From NCBI RefSeq assembly GCF_003337355.1, contig NZ_QPJW01000002.1:415537-479536 (forward strand): 64,000 bases of DNA. Reading direction: 5' to 3'. This document shows positions 43,219 through 51,618 of this stretch, piece after piece (position 1 is the stretch's first letter; the number at the start of each line of letters is the position of its first letter). This stretch comes from Fontibacillus phaseoli. Lineage in GTDB: Bacteria > Bacillota > Bacilli > Paenibacillales > Paenibacillaceae. The translations under genes were made by a program, and so were the position numbers. The notes beneath the pieces were generated by a model. It worked only from the letters and a program-made list of their open reading frames with translations, ran no database searches and was not told where the DNA came from.

Positions 43219-44868
43219 TTATTTTTGGGCTGCAAGATAACGATCATATCCATCTTGGTAAACCTTCATCAAATCATCCAAGCCCATATTTTTAAGCGAA
43301 CCCAGGTAATCGTTCCACTCGGAGTCAGAAACCCCATTCAACATAAATTTAGCGCGCATGGAATTAGTATACGTTTGAATCTCCGGTTTCAGCTTTTCGA
43401 TAGTTTTCAACTCTTCTTCTGTAAAGAAGATATTCGGGTATTTCTCCTTTTGCATCTGCGGTACAAAAATATTTTTGATATCATCCAGTCTTTGCTGTGC
43501 ACGCGCTTCAGGAGGCGCAATATTTTGGAAATCTTCACCAGTGAATACGCCGCCACCACCTAGTGATACGGTTTGACGGAACTCTCCCGGATTGCTGATA
43601 TCCGACTTCTGCACCAGTTTACCATCAGCAGTTTTCTCAAACCATTCGCCAATCGGGCCCCAACGGACTTCCGCAGTAGTTTCCGGTTTGTAAATCAAAT
43701 CCAACCACGCAGCAATCAATGCAGGATTCTTTGCTTCTTTTGTAATTACCGAACCTCCTCTAGAAATTGCGGAACCACTGTTCCATTTGACAACCATATC
43801 TTTAAAGGGAGGCACGATCGGATAATGTTTGTCACGTTCAGGACCCACTACGTCCGTACGGTCCCACCAGAGAAATGAGCCAAGGGTTTCTTGCTCTGTC
43901 TTCCCCTTCGCATAATATTGCGTATATTCTTGAGTGAAGGATTCCTTATCAACAAGCCCTTCTTCGACCCATTTCGCAATCTCCCTTATAGCGTCTTTAT
44001 ATCCATCTTGAATAGCTGCGTAAGAAACCTTACCATTGTCCACGTTCAAATGTTCAGCGTATGCATTGTTAGAAGGTTGATAGGTTTTGTCTGGTACACC
44101 AAAGGCTCCGAACAGATAACCGATATCGCCCGTCCAGAATGCATTGACAAAGGATAACGGAATTTCATCCGCTTTTCCGTTGCCATTCGGATCTTTGGTT
44201 TTAAATGCCACCAATACATCATGGTATTCTTGAAGAGTGGTTGGCATTGTCAACCCTAACTTTTTCAGCCAATCCTCATTTATATAGAGGAAATCCGGGT
44301 TGGCACCAATCTCTTCTTGACCGCTGCCTAACTCTTCACCCGCAGGAAGGGAATAAATATTGCCATCTGGGGCAGTAACTTCGGCTTTGATATCCGGTCT
44401 TTTGTCAAATAACGCTTTCAAGTTTGGCATGTGTTTGTCAATCAGATCATTTAGAGGTATAATAGTGCCGTCCTTACCATATTTCATCAGCTCTGTATCT
44501 GTGAACGAGGCTCCGAAGAACATTTCAGGCAAGTCGCCACTTGCTATCAGCAGATTCTTCTTCTCGTTGTAATCTGTCTCGACAATGGTATTCCACTCGA
44601 TATGAACATTTGACATTTCCTCAAGTTTTTTAGCCATGGTCATTTGGTTATAATCGCTTGGCGCCAGCGGAGCTCTTCGAGCAACCACCTTTAAGGTGGT
44701 TTTTTCTTTCAAGGGAAACTGAATGGATGCACTTTCATTCGTTTGGTTTACACTATTCTCTGTAGTCGTACCTGCCTTTCCATTGTTGCTGTTGTTACTG
44801 TTACAGGCCGTAGCAAACATGGATACGGCCATCACTACTGCCAATAGACCCACTACTTTTCTGTTCAT
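43219..44868 (-). CDS. Fructan importer binding lipoprotein (LipO/YtcQ type)
   Basis: 549 residues with lipobox MFATAC (Cys at about 22) followed by an Asn/Ser/Gly linker. The large binding domain has blocks DPNGNGKADEIPLSFV and WLDLIYKPETTAEVRWG. It belongs to the same family as the proteins at 17213 and 57047. It should bind a fructo-oligosaccharide outside the cell, as judged from the GH32 enzymes that follow. It is third in the operon, after the two permeases. Confidence 0.88.
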   Translation of the reverse strand: MNRKVVGLLAVVMAVSMFATACNSNNSNNGKAGTTTENSVNQTNESASIQFPLKEKTTLKVVARRAPLAPSDYNQMTMAKKLEEMSNVHIEWNTIVETDYNEKKNLLIASGDLPEMFFGASFTDTELMKYGKDGTIIPLNDLIDKHMPNLKALFDKRPDIKAEVTAPDGNIYSLPAGEELGSGQEEIGANPDFLYINEDWLKKLGLTMPTTLQEYHDVLVAFKTKDPNGNGKADEIPLSFVNAFWTGDIGYLFGAFGVPDKTYQPSNNAYAEHLNVDNGKVSYAAIQDGYKDAIREIAKWVEEGLVDKESFTQEYTQYYAKGKTEQETLGSFLWWDRTDVVGPERDKHYPIVPPFKDMVVKWNSGSAISRGGSVITKEAKNPALIAAWLDLIYKPETTAEVRWGPIGEWFEKTADGKLVQKSDISNPGEFRQTVSLGGGGVFTGEDFQNIAPPEARAQQRLDDIKNIFVPQMQKEKYPNIFFTEEELKTIEKLKPEIQTYTNSMRAKFMLNGVSDSEWNDYLGSLKNMGLDDLMKVYQDGYDRYLAAQK

Positions 44869-44982
44869 TCCTTTTAACCTCCCTATTAAATCTCTTCATA
44901 CCACTTTGAGCCGGGATTAACCAGTCCCATTCTAATCCAGCTTCAAAAACACCTCCTTAACGGTTATTTAACAAGCTATCTC

Positions 44983-45867
44983 TCACCCCTTCACCGAACC
45001 CACCATTACTCCTTTGACAAAATATCTTTGCAAGAACGGGTATAAAACTAAGAGTGGAACCGCAGAAACGATGATGACTCCGAACTTGATTAATTCCGTC
45101 ACACGCTGTTTGGCCAGCATATTATCAATATCCATAAGCATATTCCCGGACGGTTGGCTTTGGATCAAAATGTTGCGAAGAACTAGTTGCAATGGAAACT
45201 TATCGCCATCGCTCAAGTAAATGAGAGCATCGAAGAATCCATTCCATTGGCGAACGACAGCGAAGAGAACAAGAACTGCAATAATCGGTTTTGATAAAGG
45301 AATAACAATGCTCCATAAATATCTGAGATTCCTCGCCCCATCAATGGCGGCTGCCTCTCTAAGCTCATCAGGCAACTCCTCGAAGAAGGTCTTTGCGATG
45401 ATAATCAGGAAAGCATCCATTGCACCCGGGAGAATCACCGCCCACATCGAGTTCATCAGATGCAGGTCTTTTACAACGAGGTAAGTAGGAATAATGCCAC
45501 CATTAAAGAACATCGTAATGATGAAAAAGGTCATTATTACGTTTCTTCCATAAAAGTCTTTCCTTGATAATGGATAAGCCGCCATAATGACAAGTACTGT
45601 ACTTACCAATCCATTCAATGCTGCGTAGAGAATGGAATTCTTATATCCGTTCCATATTGAAGCATCGCTAAAAATCCTTTTATATCCATCAAAAGTTATA
45701 CTTTGCGGCAGCAGCCATACCTCACCGGAATAAATCTTGTTCGGATCACTTATAGAAGCGATCACTATAAAATATAAGGGATACAGAATCAATAAAGTGA
45801 AGCAGCCTAGAAACAAATAATTGATTACATCAAATCCTAGATCCGATTTCGTTCTTCTCTTTAACAT
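44983..45867 (-). CDS. Carbohydrate ABC permease (YtcP/LplC type), fructan importer
   Basis: 294 residues, six helices; block EAAAIDGARNLRYLWSIVIP is the EAA loop and QRYFVKGVMVGSVKG is the family C-terminus. It pairs with the preceding LplB-type subunit 36 bases upstream. No ATPase is encoded in the operon. Confidence 0.9.
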   Translation of the reverse strand: MLKRRTKSDLGFDVINYLFLGCFTLLILYPLYFIVIASISDPNKIYSGEVWLLPQSITFDGYKRIFSDASIWNGYKNSILYAALNGLVSTVLVIMAAYPLSRKDFYGRNVIMTFFIITMFFNGGIIPTYLVVKDLHLMNSMWAVILPGAMDAFLIIIAKTFFEELPDELREAAAIDGARNLRYLWSIVIPLSKPIIAVLVLFAVVRQWNGFFDALIYLSDGDKFPLQLVLRNILIQSQPSGNMLMDIDNMLAKQRVTELIKFGVIIVSAVPLLVLYPFLQRYFVKGVMVGSVKG

Positions 45868-45903
45868 GGTTTCTCTCCTTCTTCTAACAGACTTTCTTCG
45901 CCC

Positions 45904-46800
45904 CTAAAACAAGCCCTTGCCGCTAATTCTCTTGGTTGTTTTATTCACAATGACCAGTAGTATCAGGTTTATCACTGAATTAAACAGTCCGATCGCTGCC
46001 GAGAAGCTGTATTCAGCTCGCTGAATCCCTACTTTGTATACGTAAGTCGGAATAATCTCAGATGTAGCGACATTTAAATCAGTCTGCATAAGAAAGGCCT
46101 TTTCAAACCCCACGTTCATTAAATTGCCAACAGCCATAATGAACAGAACAATAATAGTAGGAGCAATACCCGGTAAATCAATATGTCGAATTCGATGCCA
46201 CTTGGATGCACCATCCATAACCGCCGCTTCATGCAAATGGGGGTCGATCCCTGCCAGGGCGGCCAGATATATAACTGACGCAAATCCGGTCTCCTGCCAT
46301 ACGGATGAGAAAATGTACAGAGGCCTGAACCACTTCTCCTCTCCCATAAACATAATCGGTTCGCCGCCGAAGGCGGTTACAATATGATTAATCAAGCCGC
46401 TAGTGGGGGACAGAAAGATGAACAGCATGCCGACCAATACGACGGTTGAAATGAAATACGGCGCGTAAATCGTAGTTTGAATGAACTTTTTCATCTTCTG
46501 CTGTCTCAATTGATTCAGCATAATCGCTACAATAATGGGAAAGGGAAAAGCTATAGCTAAATTGAGCAAGCTTAGTAAAAGAGTATTTCCAACGATTTGT
46601 TTGAAATTGTATGATTCAAAAAAGCGTTGAAAGTGTTCCAGCCCTACCCACTCACTGCCCCAAACCCCTTTGGAAGCTACAAAGTCTTTAAATGCGATTT
46701 GCACCCCATACATAGGCCAATATTTAAAAATCGTAAAATAGGCTACTGGGATCAAAATCAATAAATACAATTCATAATTCTTTTTCATTTTCCCAAGCAT
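45904..46800 (-). CDS. Carbohydrate ABC permease (LplB type), fructan importer
   Basis: 298 residues with six helices, opening directly with the membrane part (YELYLLILIPVAYFTIFKYW). The EAA loop is EAAVMDGASKWHRIRHIDLPG. First gene of the fructan operon, with GGGGGGA before the ATG. A GTAAACGATTAC operator lies 21 bases before the start codon and a second, tandem set lies 170 bases upstream. Confidence 0.9.
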   Translation of the reverse strand: MLGKMKKNYELYLLILIPVAYFTIFKYWPMYGVQIAFKDFVASKGVWGSEWVGLEHFQRFFESYNFKQIVGNTLLLSLLNLAIAFPFPIIVAIMLNQLRQQKMKKFIQTTIYAPYFISTVVLVGMLFIFLSPTSGLINHIVTAFGGEPIMFMGEEKWFRPLYIFSSVWQETGFASVIYLAALAGIDPHLHEAAVMDGASKWHRIRHIDLPGIAPTIIVLFIMAVGNLMNVGFEKAFLMQTDLNVATSEIIPTYVYKVGIQRAEYSFSAAIGLFNSVINLILLVIVNKTTKRISGKGLF

Positions 46801-46821
46801 GTATTTCCCCCCATATCCAAA

Positions 46822-46833
46822 GTAAACGATTAC
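46822..46833. promoter_or_regulatory. Fructan-locus LacI operator, promoter-distal
   Basis: GTAAACGATTAC, reverse of GTAATCGTTTAC found at 47685 and 48806; lies between promoter and first gene, where a bound repressor would block elongation. Confidence 0.6.
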
Positions 46834-46924
46834 ATAATAAACATGAGCTTTTTATCTAATTTTGTTGCTCCCCTGCCCCTAATTAAAGGCTGACACTTGC
46901 CCCGAGTATATAAAACACACGAGC

Positions 46925-46952
46925 TGATTATTAATATAAATTCACTTGTCAA
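46925..46952 (-). promoter_or_regulatory. Probable promoter of the fructan operon
   Basis: TTGACA (46947-46952) and TAATCA (46925-46930) on the minus strand, 16 bases apart. The -35 is perfect, the -10 is weak. It lies between the two groups of operators. Confidence 0.45.
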
Positions 46953-46972
46953 AACCTTGATATTAACAACAG

Positions 46973-46996
46973 GTAATCGTTTGCGTAATCGTTTTT
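46973..46996. promoter_or_regulatory. Tandem operator upstream of the fructan promoter
   Basis: GTAATCGTTTGC followed immediately by GTAATCGTTTTT: two 12-base copies in direct tandem, both matching the left half and centre of the locus operator. Together with 46822 it could permit looping over the promoter. Confidence 0.55.
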
Positions 46997-47093
46997 ATAG
47001 ATTGATTTTATTTGTTTTTGAGAGCGTTGTCAATATTTTTTCTTTATCTTGAAGTTCTTCTTTCAATTGCTCAATATTCGGTTCATACAATGG

Positions 47094-47125
47094 AAAACGG
47101 ACAGAAAATGCATCCTGTCCGTTTT
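47094..47125. terminator. Terminator hairpin after the small pseudogene
   Basis: AAAACGGACAG and CTGTCCGTTTT, 11-bp stem, 10-base loop; on the minus strand it ends in GTTTTCC. Confidence 0.7.
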
Positions 47126-47176
47126 ATTTATATAACCTCTAGTAATTTATCGTTGCATAGAAACTAACCCATGAGC

Positions 47177-47508
47177 TACTGGTCGGTTATTTTTAGGCGG
47201 TGAAGCGTCCCATTATCTGTGGAATAGAAAGTGTAACTCCCAATAGCTGTGATAGACATTTCCCCGGTCCTCAAACAGGCCGGTAGATGGATTATATCTT
47301 TGAATTGTTGCTTGAAGATTACTGCCACCCGAGAGTCCTGACAAAGAGTTCACAGTGAGTATGGCTTGGAAATCGGCACGGCTAGGAGTAAAGGTCTGAC
47401 TGTAAGATGTTTCCCCTGGAAAAACATTGCTAACATTAAGATTTTCGCTTGCAGCACTGACCATAATAGGAATCAGGAACAGACAAAAAACCAACTAAAG
47501 ATCATCAT
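47177..47508 (-). pseudogene. Small secreted protein gene with two frameshifts
   Basis: An ATG at 47508 starts MMIFSWFF, which runs out of frame at a T6 tract. The neighbouring frame supplies the rest of a signal peptide (FLIPIMVSAAS) and a mature part ENLNVSNVFPGETSYSQTFT..ATIQRYNPSTG. Near 47260 a second shift is needed to read on through SITAIGSYTFYSTDNGTLHR to a stop at 47177. The intact product would have been about 105 residues. I do not recognise the family. It has its own cre box and operator upstream, so it once belonged to the fructan regulon. Confidence 0.55.
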
Positions 47509-47598
47509 ATTTTTGGTTTTATTAATGAAGCTTTAATTCAAAAATTATCAGTAGGCCACGCCACCTCTCAGATTGGTCTGCAGCAACCACACATATCA

Positions 47599-47612
47599 TA
47601 AAAGCGCTTACA
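47599..47612 (-). promoter_or_regulatory. cre box in the fructan locus
   Basis: Minus-strand TGTAAGCGCTTTTA matches 13 of 14 consensus positions. It lies about 90 bases upstream of the small pseudogene start. Confidence 0.55.
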
Positions 47613-47674
47613 AATTGCTAAAAAACTATTTTCCATCATAAGTAGCAGTTGTACTACTAGAAGGCATCAAATTA

Positions 47675-47696
47675 AAACGTTTGCGTAATCGTTTAC
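47675..47696. promoter_or_regulatory. LacI operator next to the regulator's 3' end
   Basis: GTAATCGTTTAC at 47685-47696, preceded directly by AAACGTTTGC, so again two half-related units in tandem. It would control the small gene at 47508. Confidence 0.6.
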
Positions 47697-47715
47697 TTTT
47701 TCAAGAAAAAAATAG

Positions 47716-48720
47716 TCAGAGCGATTGTCTGACTATCAAATTGGCATCTAAGCGATATTCTGCTTTTCCTAAAGTTCCGTCCTCAATTCTCTGCAAAATT
47801 ACTTCAGCAGTTTTTACGCCAAGTTGAAATGATGGCTGTTGGATGACGGTTAACGGCGGATGAGTGACCCGAGTCCACTGAAAATCATCAAAGCCCACAA
47901 CGGCTAACTGGTCCGGTATTCGAATCGAATTTTCTTGCAGATATGTCATTGCGCCCATTGCCATGACATTATCCGTCACAAAAATAGCTGTTGGATTCAA
48001 TGCCAGCAAATCCCCCATGCTGTTGTATCCGCTCTCAAAGCTCACATCTTCAAAACGAATTAACGAGTCATCCATTTTAAGGCCAGCGCTCATCAGCGTT
48101 TCAGAATACCCCTCATAACGTTCATTCGTTGTTGTAACCGAAAGAGGGCCTGATAAAAGAGCAATTTTCCGGTGACCTTTGTCTATAATTTTTTGTACTG
48201 CTTCCTTAGTCGCTGTTTTGTTGTCAATGAGGACGGAATCTCGTTCACAATGTTTAGGTACTCTGTCAATATATACCACCGAATAATCCCCGAACAAACG
48301 CTCGTAATCGTAATCCCTGCTAGCCGGAGCCATAATCAGTCCATCTATCATTTGTGAATCAAACATCCCAATTTCTTTATTTTCCATTTCAAAGTTGTCA
48401 CTAGAGTCACTCAAAATCAAATGATAGCCTCTTTCTTTCAGTACGCTTTGAACTCCGGCTGCTACCGACATAAAGTAAAAGTTAGAAGCCTCTGAAGCAA
48501 GGATCGGTGCAAGAAACGCAATAATATACGACTTACGGCTGCGCAGTGAGCGGGCTACCGAGTTGATTCGAAAGTTTAGTTCATTCATTGCAAGATGAAC
48601 CTTCTGTTTCGTCTCGTTGGATACAAACCGCGTCCCGTTAATGACATGGGAAACAGTGGCTGTAGATACATTAGCCCTTAAAGCCACATCTTTAATACTA
48701 ACATTCTTTTTTTCAGTCAT
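47716..48720 (-). CDS. LacI-family repressor of the fructan locus
   Basis: 334 residues. HTH SIKDVALRANVSTATVSHVI, hinge NSVARSLRSRKS, effector domain with FVTDNVMAMGAMTYLQ and VVGFDDFQW, and the C-terminal dimer region. A matching operator (GTAAACGATTAC, 48806) precedes it, and the same motif lies before the fructan operon and before the small pseudogene, so it probably represses all three including itself. The inducer is likely a fructoside or a phosphorylated fructose made by the fusion enzyme; this is inference. Confidence 0.88.
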   Translation of the reverse strand: MTEKKNVSIKDVALRANVSTATVSHVINGTRFVSNETKQKVHLAMNELNFRINSVARSLRSRKSYIIAFLAPILASEASNFYFMSVAAGVQSVLKERGYHLILSDSSDNFEMENKEIGMFDSQMIDGLIMAPASRDYDYERLFGDYSVVYIDRVPKHCERDSVLIDNKTATKEAVQKIIDKGHRKIALLSGPLSVTTTNERYEGYSETLMSAGLKMDDSLIRFEDVSFESGYNSMGDLLALNPTAIFVTDNVMAMGAMTYLQENSIRIPDQLAVVGFDDFQWTRVTHPPLTVIQQPSFQLGVKTAEVILQRIEDGTLGKAEYRLDANLIVRQSL

Positions 48721-48805
48721 CTAAGTTACACCTGTTTCATTTCACATTAAGCACTCATTACCTCATTATTCGATACTTCATTGTTATTCCCAATGTATCA
48801 TTGAA

Positions 48806-48817
48806 GTAAACGATTAC
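48806..48817. promoter_or_regulatory. Autoregulatory operator of the fructan LacI gene
   Basis: GTAAACGATTAC, 86 bases upstream of the start codon, reverse-identical to the site at 47685. Confidence 0.6.
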
Positions 48818-48851
48818 TTACTATATAATATATTTTCACTAGAAGCTTTTG

Positions 48852-49220
48852 TCAAATATTATTGTGACTGTCAAGCACGTAAATAATGTCAGCTGACTGA
48901 ATCGTCTCAATTCGGTGTGTTGAAATCAGTGTCGTTTTACCTGCCATCATCCCGTGCAGCTCGCCGAGCATTTGATCTTCCGTTGCCCGATCAAGCGCCG
49001 AAGCCGACTCATCTAGAATAAGAATATCCGGCCTCTTAAGGATGACCCGTGCGATAGCCAAGCGTTGCCTCTGTCCTCCGGACAGGACCGGATCTTGCAA
49101 GATGCTCAGACAGGCCTGAACGATTTGACTTTTGTCCAGTACGGGGTATTCCCCTTCCCAGTCACAGTCTACGAGCAGCCCGTCCTTACCGTGCAAGGTA
49201 ATTTTCCCCTGTACCGCCAT
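48852..49220 (-). pseudogene. ABC exporter ATPase fragment, Walker A missing
   Basis: A 122-codon frame with the end of an ABC-exporter nucleotide-binding domain: the signature LSGGQRQRLAIARV, Walker B ILILDESASALD and H-loop ISTHRI. The Walker A and Q-loop part is gone; the N-terminal 45 residues (GKITLHGKDGLLVDCDWEGE, LDKSQIVQACLSI) look like pieces of the same domain joined after a deletion of about 50-100 residues. No membrane domain is encoded nearby. It cannot hydrolyse ATP and is a leftover. Confidence 0.7.
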
Positions 49221-49323
49221 GAATTAATATGCAATCTTCAGCCTACTTGACCAATTTCCCCTAGAATAAGCTTCTCTCATGAAAGAGAGTATTTTAATCG
49301 CACAATACTCCACTATCAAGAGT

Positions 49324-51579
49324 CTAGCTCTCAAACGCAGGTTTCATTTCCCAGACCTCCATCGATTTTACCGTTAGGGTGCCATCGCCCCAGATTTGTA
49401 TGCCAAGAGCATCCGGACGGCTCGGGTAAACGCGAGTCGTCAAGCTCTTAAGTTCGTTGGCATACGCCTCTACCATAGAACGGTCCAGATAAATTTGCAA
49501 CATCAAATTCTCGCCGTCTAACTCCATCCTTCCGCCTTGAACACCTCGATCCCAATCTGCCAGTTCGTCCAGTGTTGATTTGTTCCTGTCCACGATCAAA
49601 ACCGATTCCTTCCTGTCATAATAGAGCAACGTTTCTTCTTCGCCACCGGGAGAGCGGCGGAATTTTATTCCCAATTGTGTGCACGTTGCAGCCTCCAACT
49701 CAACCCGGATTTCCAACATATCGCCTTTGACTTCTTTCAACAATTCATTAGCTTCGTCTAGGGGTTTATCCTCGAACGATATGAGACTCTCACCACGAAG
49801 TAATTCCATTTCTTCTATGGGCCTTATTCCAAGCCGCCCTTCTTCGCGAAGGAATATGCTAAGGGGAATTCCCGCATTATGGGCATATCCGGAATAATAA
49901 TTAATTTCTGACGTTCTAACCCCTTGGGAAATAGTGAATATGAGCTTACGTCCCGTCTTCGGATCAACCATACCGCTAGGACCTGTGAAATGGAAATCGC
50001 CCAGATCAATCAACTGTGGTTCTTCCTGATCTGGAGTAAATCGCATGGCCACCTTGTCGTAAGTACCAATCCAGTAAAAGACTTCAACGTCGGCTTCAGG
50101 GCCAAGAGGGCTAATGAGCAAAATATGTTTTTCAGTTCCAGCTTGGTCCTGACCGAGCGGAAGAAATACGGGCAATTCCCACATATTACCTAGTTGAGGG
50201 TATCTTTTGCAATCGCTTATATAAAAGGGACCCTTATACTTCCATTCGATCATGTTTTTTGACGTATAAGCGAGTACCGTTCCCCCTTGACCATCGGTCC
50301 CTGAACCGATCAGAAGGTACCAGGTATCCGAGTCCTTCCAAACAAAAGGATCGCGGAAATCGCCATAGAAGCCTTGTCCTTTCTCTTGGACGATGACAGG
50401 AACGGGATGTTTCTCCCATCGGACCAGATCGTTATCACCGTCTTTCAGAAAGGTACTTCGTGCCAGCCCTACCCTTTGGTTCGGAGTAGCACTATCATCG
50501 CCGGCGGTATAGAACAATGCTGGAACGCCGTTCTCGTCATAAGCGGAACTACCGGACCAAACGCCATCTGGGTCCAGACCGTTTTCCTCTGGTGCAAGCG
50601 CCCATGGCAGGTCCCGCCAATGCGCTAAGTCATTGCTAACCCAATGACCCCAATGGATCGTATGCAAATACGGTCCATGCGGATCATGCTGATAGAACAA
50701 ATGATATTGCCCGTTAAAATAGATTGGCGCGTGCGGCTCGTTCATCCAATGCTGCGGTGGACTGATATGGTATTGTGGACGATGTATGTCGTTTGCAAGC
50801 AAGCGGCGGTCCAGTTTGATATCATCGTATGGAATCGTCGGAATCGAACCTCCGTAAGGAGTTACATATTCCCAATAAGCCTGTCTCACTTCTTCCGGAG
50901 AAAGAGCTCTATTGTACATTTTTAATTCATCGATCAGACCACTGTACATATTAAGTTCATATGGTGTATCGCCCAGTATAACGCCCTTATTGTTCTTGGC
51001 GATCAATAAATCCTGGTTACATCGCGTAATCGCTGCGCTTGTAACGATTGATTTGGCTGCTACCTCTTCACCGTTCAGATAGAGTTTCATTATGGCATTC
51101 CTACTGTCAAAAGTTGCAACAATATAGGACCACTGATTAACGGAAAGGGGCTGTCCATCCGCCCAAATCTCAACCCATTCGTTATTTATTCCAACTTGCA
51201 AGGACCATTGGCCGTGGCGTAGTATGCCAAATACAAAACCTTCCTTCTTCTCACGGTCATGCTGATTTAAAATGGGCGAGAGCCTTGCTTCCATGCCTCT
51301 TTCATAAGTACGGGGCGCTACCCATGCTTCAATTGTAAGTGCATCTTCCGGCATAACGGTTTTCTCTGCCGGACGAGCGATCCAATTGGAATACCCATCA
51401 AACATTAATGCATTTCCGATAATCCCTCTTCTCCTTTGGGGATCATGCGAATTGTTATATCTCGCCTCATTAAACACATATTCAATCTTGTCCTTAATTC
51501 CGGTAACCTGATCAAATGCTTCCTTCCCACTGGCTTCGTCAAAAGACCAATGGCTTATCAATCCTTGTTTATTTTCCAT
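49324..51579 (-). CDS. LamG-like + GH32 protein with altered catalytic motifs (second copy)
   Basis: 751 residues, no signal peptide. It is co-linear with the protein at 38348 over its full length: LamG-like domain (about 6-235, HWSFDEASG and LIDELKMYNRALS), GH32 propeller and sandwich (LDRSMVEAYANELKSLTTRVYP). The nucleophile block is HWMNEPHAP (Glu at 281), the acid/base block is WELPVF (E468), and FRDPF (D410) is normal, exactly as in the first copy. It is the last gene of a different unit, with an MFS transporter and a kinase upstream, so the copies serve two uptake routes. Strong conservation of the altered motif argues for a real function. Confidence 0.85.
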   Translation of the reverse strand: MENKQGLISHWSFDEASGKEAFDQVTGIKDKIEYVFNEARYNNSHDPQRRRGIIGNALMFDGYSNWIARPAEKTVMPEDALTIEAWVAPRTYERGMEARLSPILNQHDREKKEGFVFGILRHGQWSLQVGINNEWVEIWADGQPLSVNQWSYIVATFDSRNAIMKLYLNGEEVAAKSIVTSAAITRCNQDLLIAKNNKGVILGDTPYELNMYSGLIDELKMYNRALSPEEVRQAYWEYVTPYGGSIPTIPYDDIKLDRRLLANDIHRPQYHISPPQHWMNEPHAPIYFNGQYHLFYQHDPHGPYLHTIHWGHWVSNDLAHWRDLPWALAPEENGLDPDGVWSGSSAYDENGVPALFYTAGDDSATPNQRVGLARSTFLKDGDNDLVRWEKHPVPVIVQEKGQGFYGDFRDPFVWKDSDTWYLLIGSGTDGQGGTVLAYTSKNMIEWKYKGPFYISDCKRYPQLGNMWELPVFLPLGQDQAGTEKHILLISPLGPEADVEVFYWIGTYDKVAMRFTPDQEEPQLIDLGDFHFTGPSGMVDPKTGRKLIFTISQGVRTSEINYYSGYAHNAGIPLSIFLREEGRLGIRPIEEMELLRGESLISFEDKPLDEANELLKEVKGDMLEIRVELEAATCTQLGIKFRRSPGGEEETLLYYDRKESVLIVDRNKSTLDELADWDRGVQGGRMELDGENLMLQIYLDRSMVEAYANELKSLTTRVYPSRPDALGIQIWGDGTLTVKSMEVWEMKPAFES

Positions 51580-51618
51580 TTGAAAATTCCCCTCACCTGA
51601 TATTTTCCAGAGGTTATC

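Noticed and set aside
46973-47696. Short direct repeats as a CRISPR array
   Set aside because: Units are 12 bases, without uniform spacers, and fit LacI operators; no cas gene is present.
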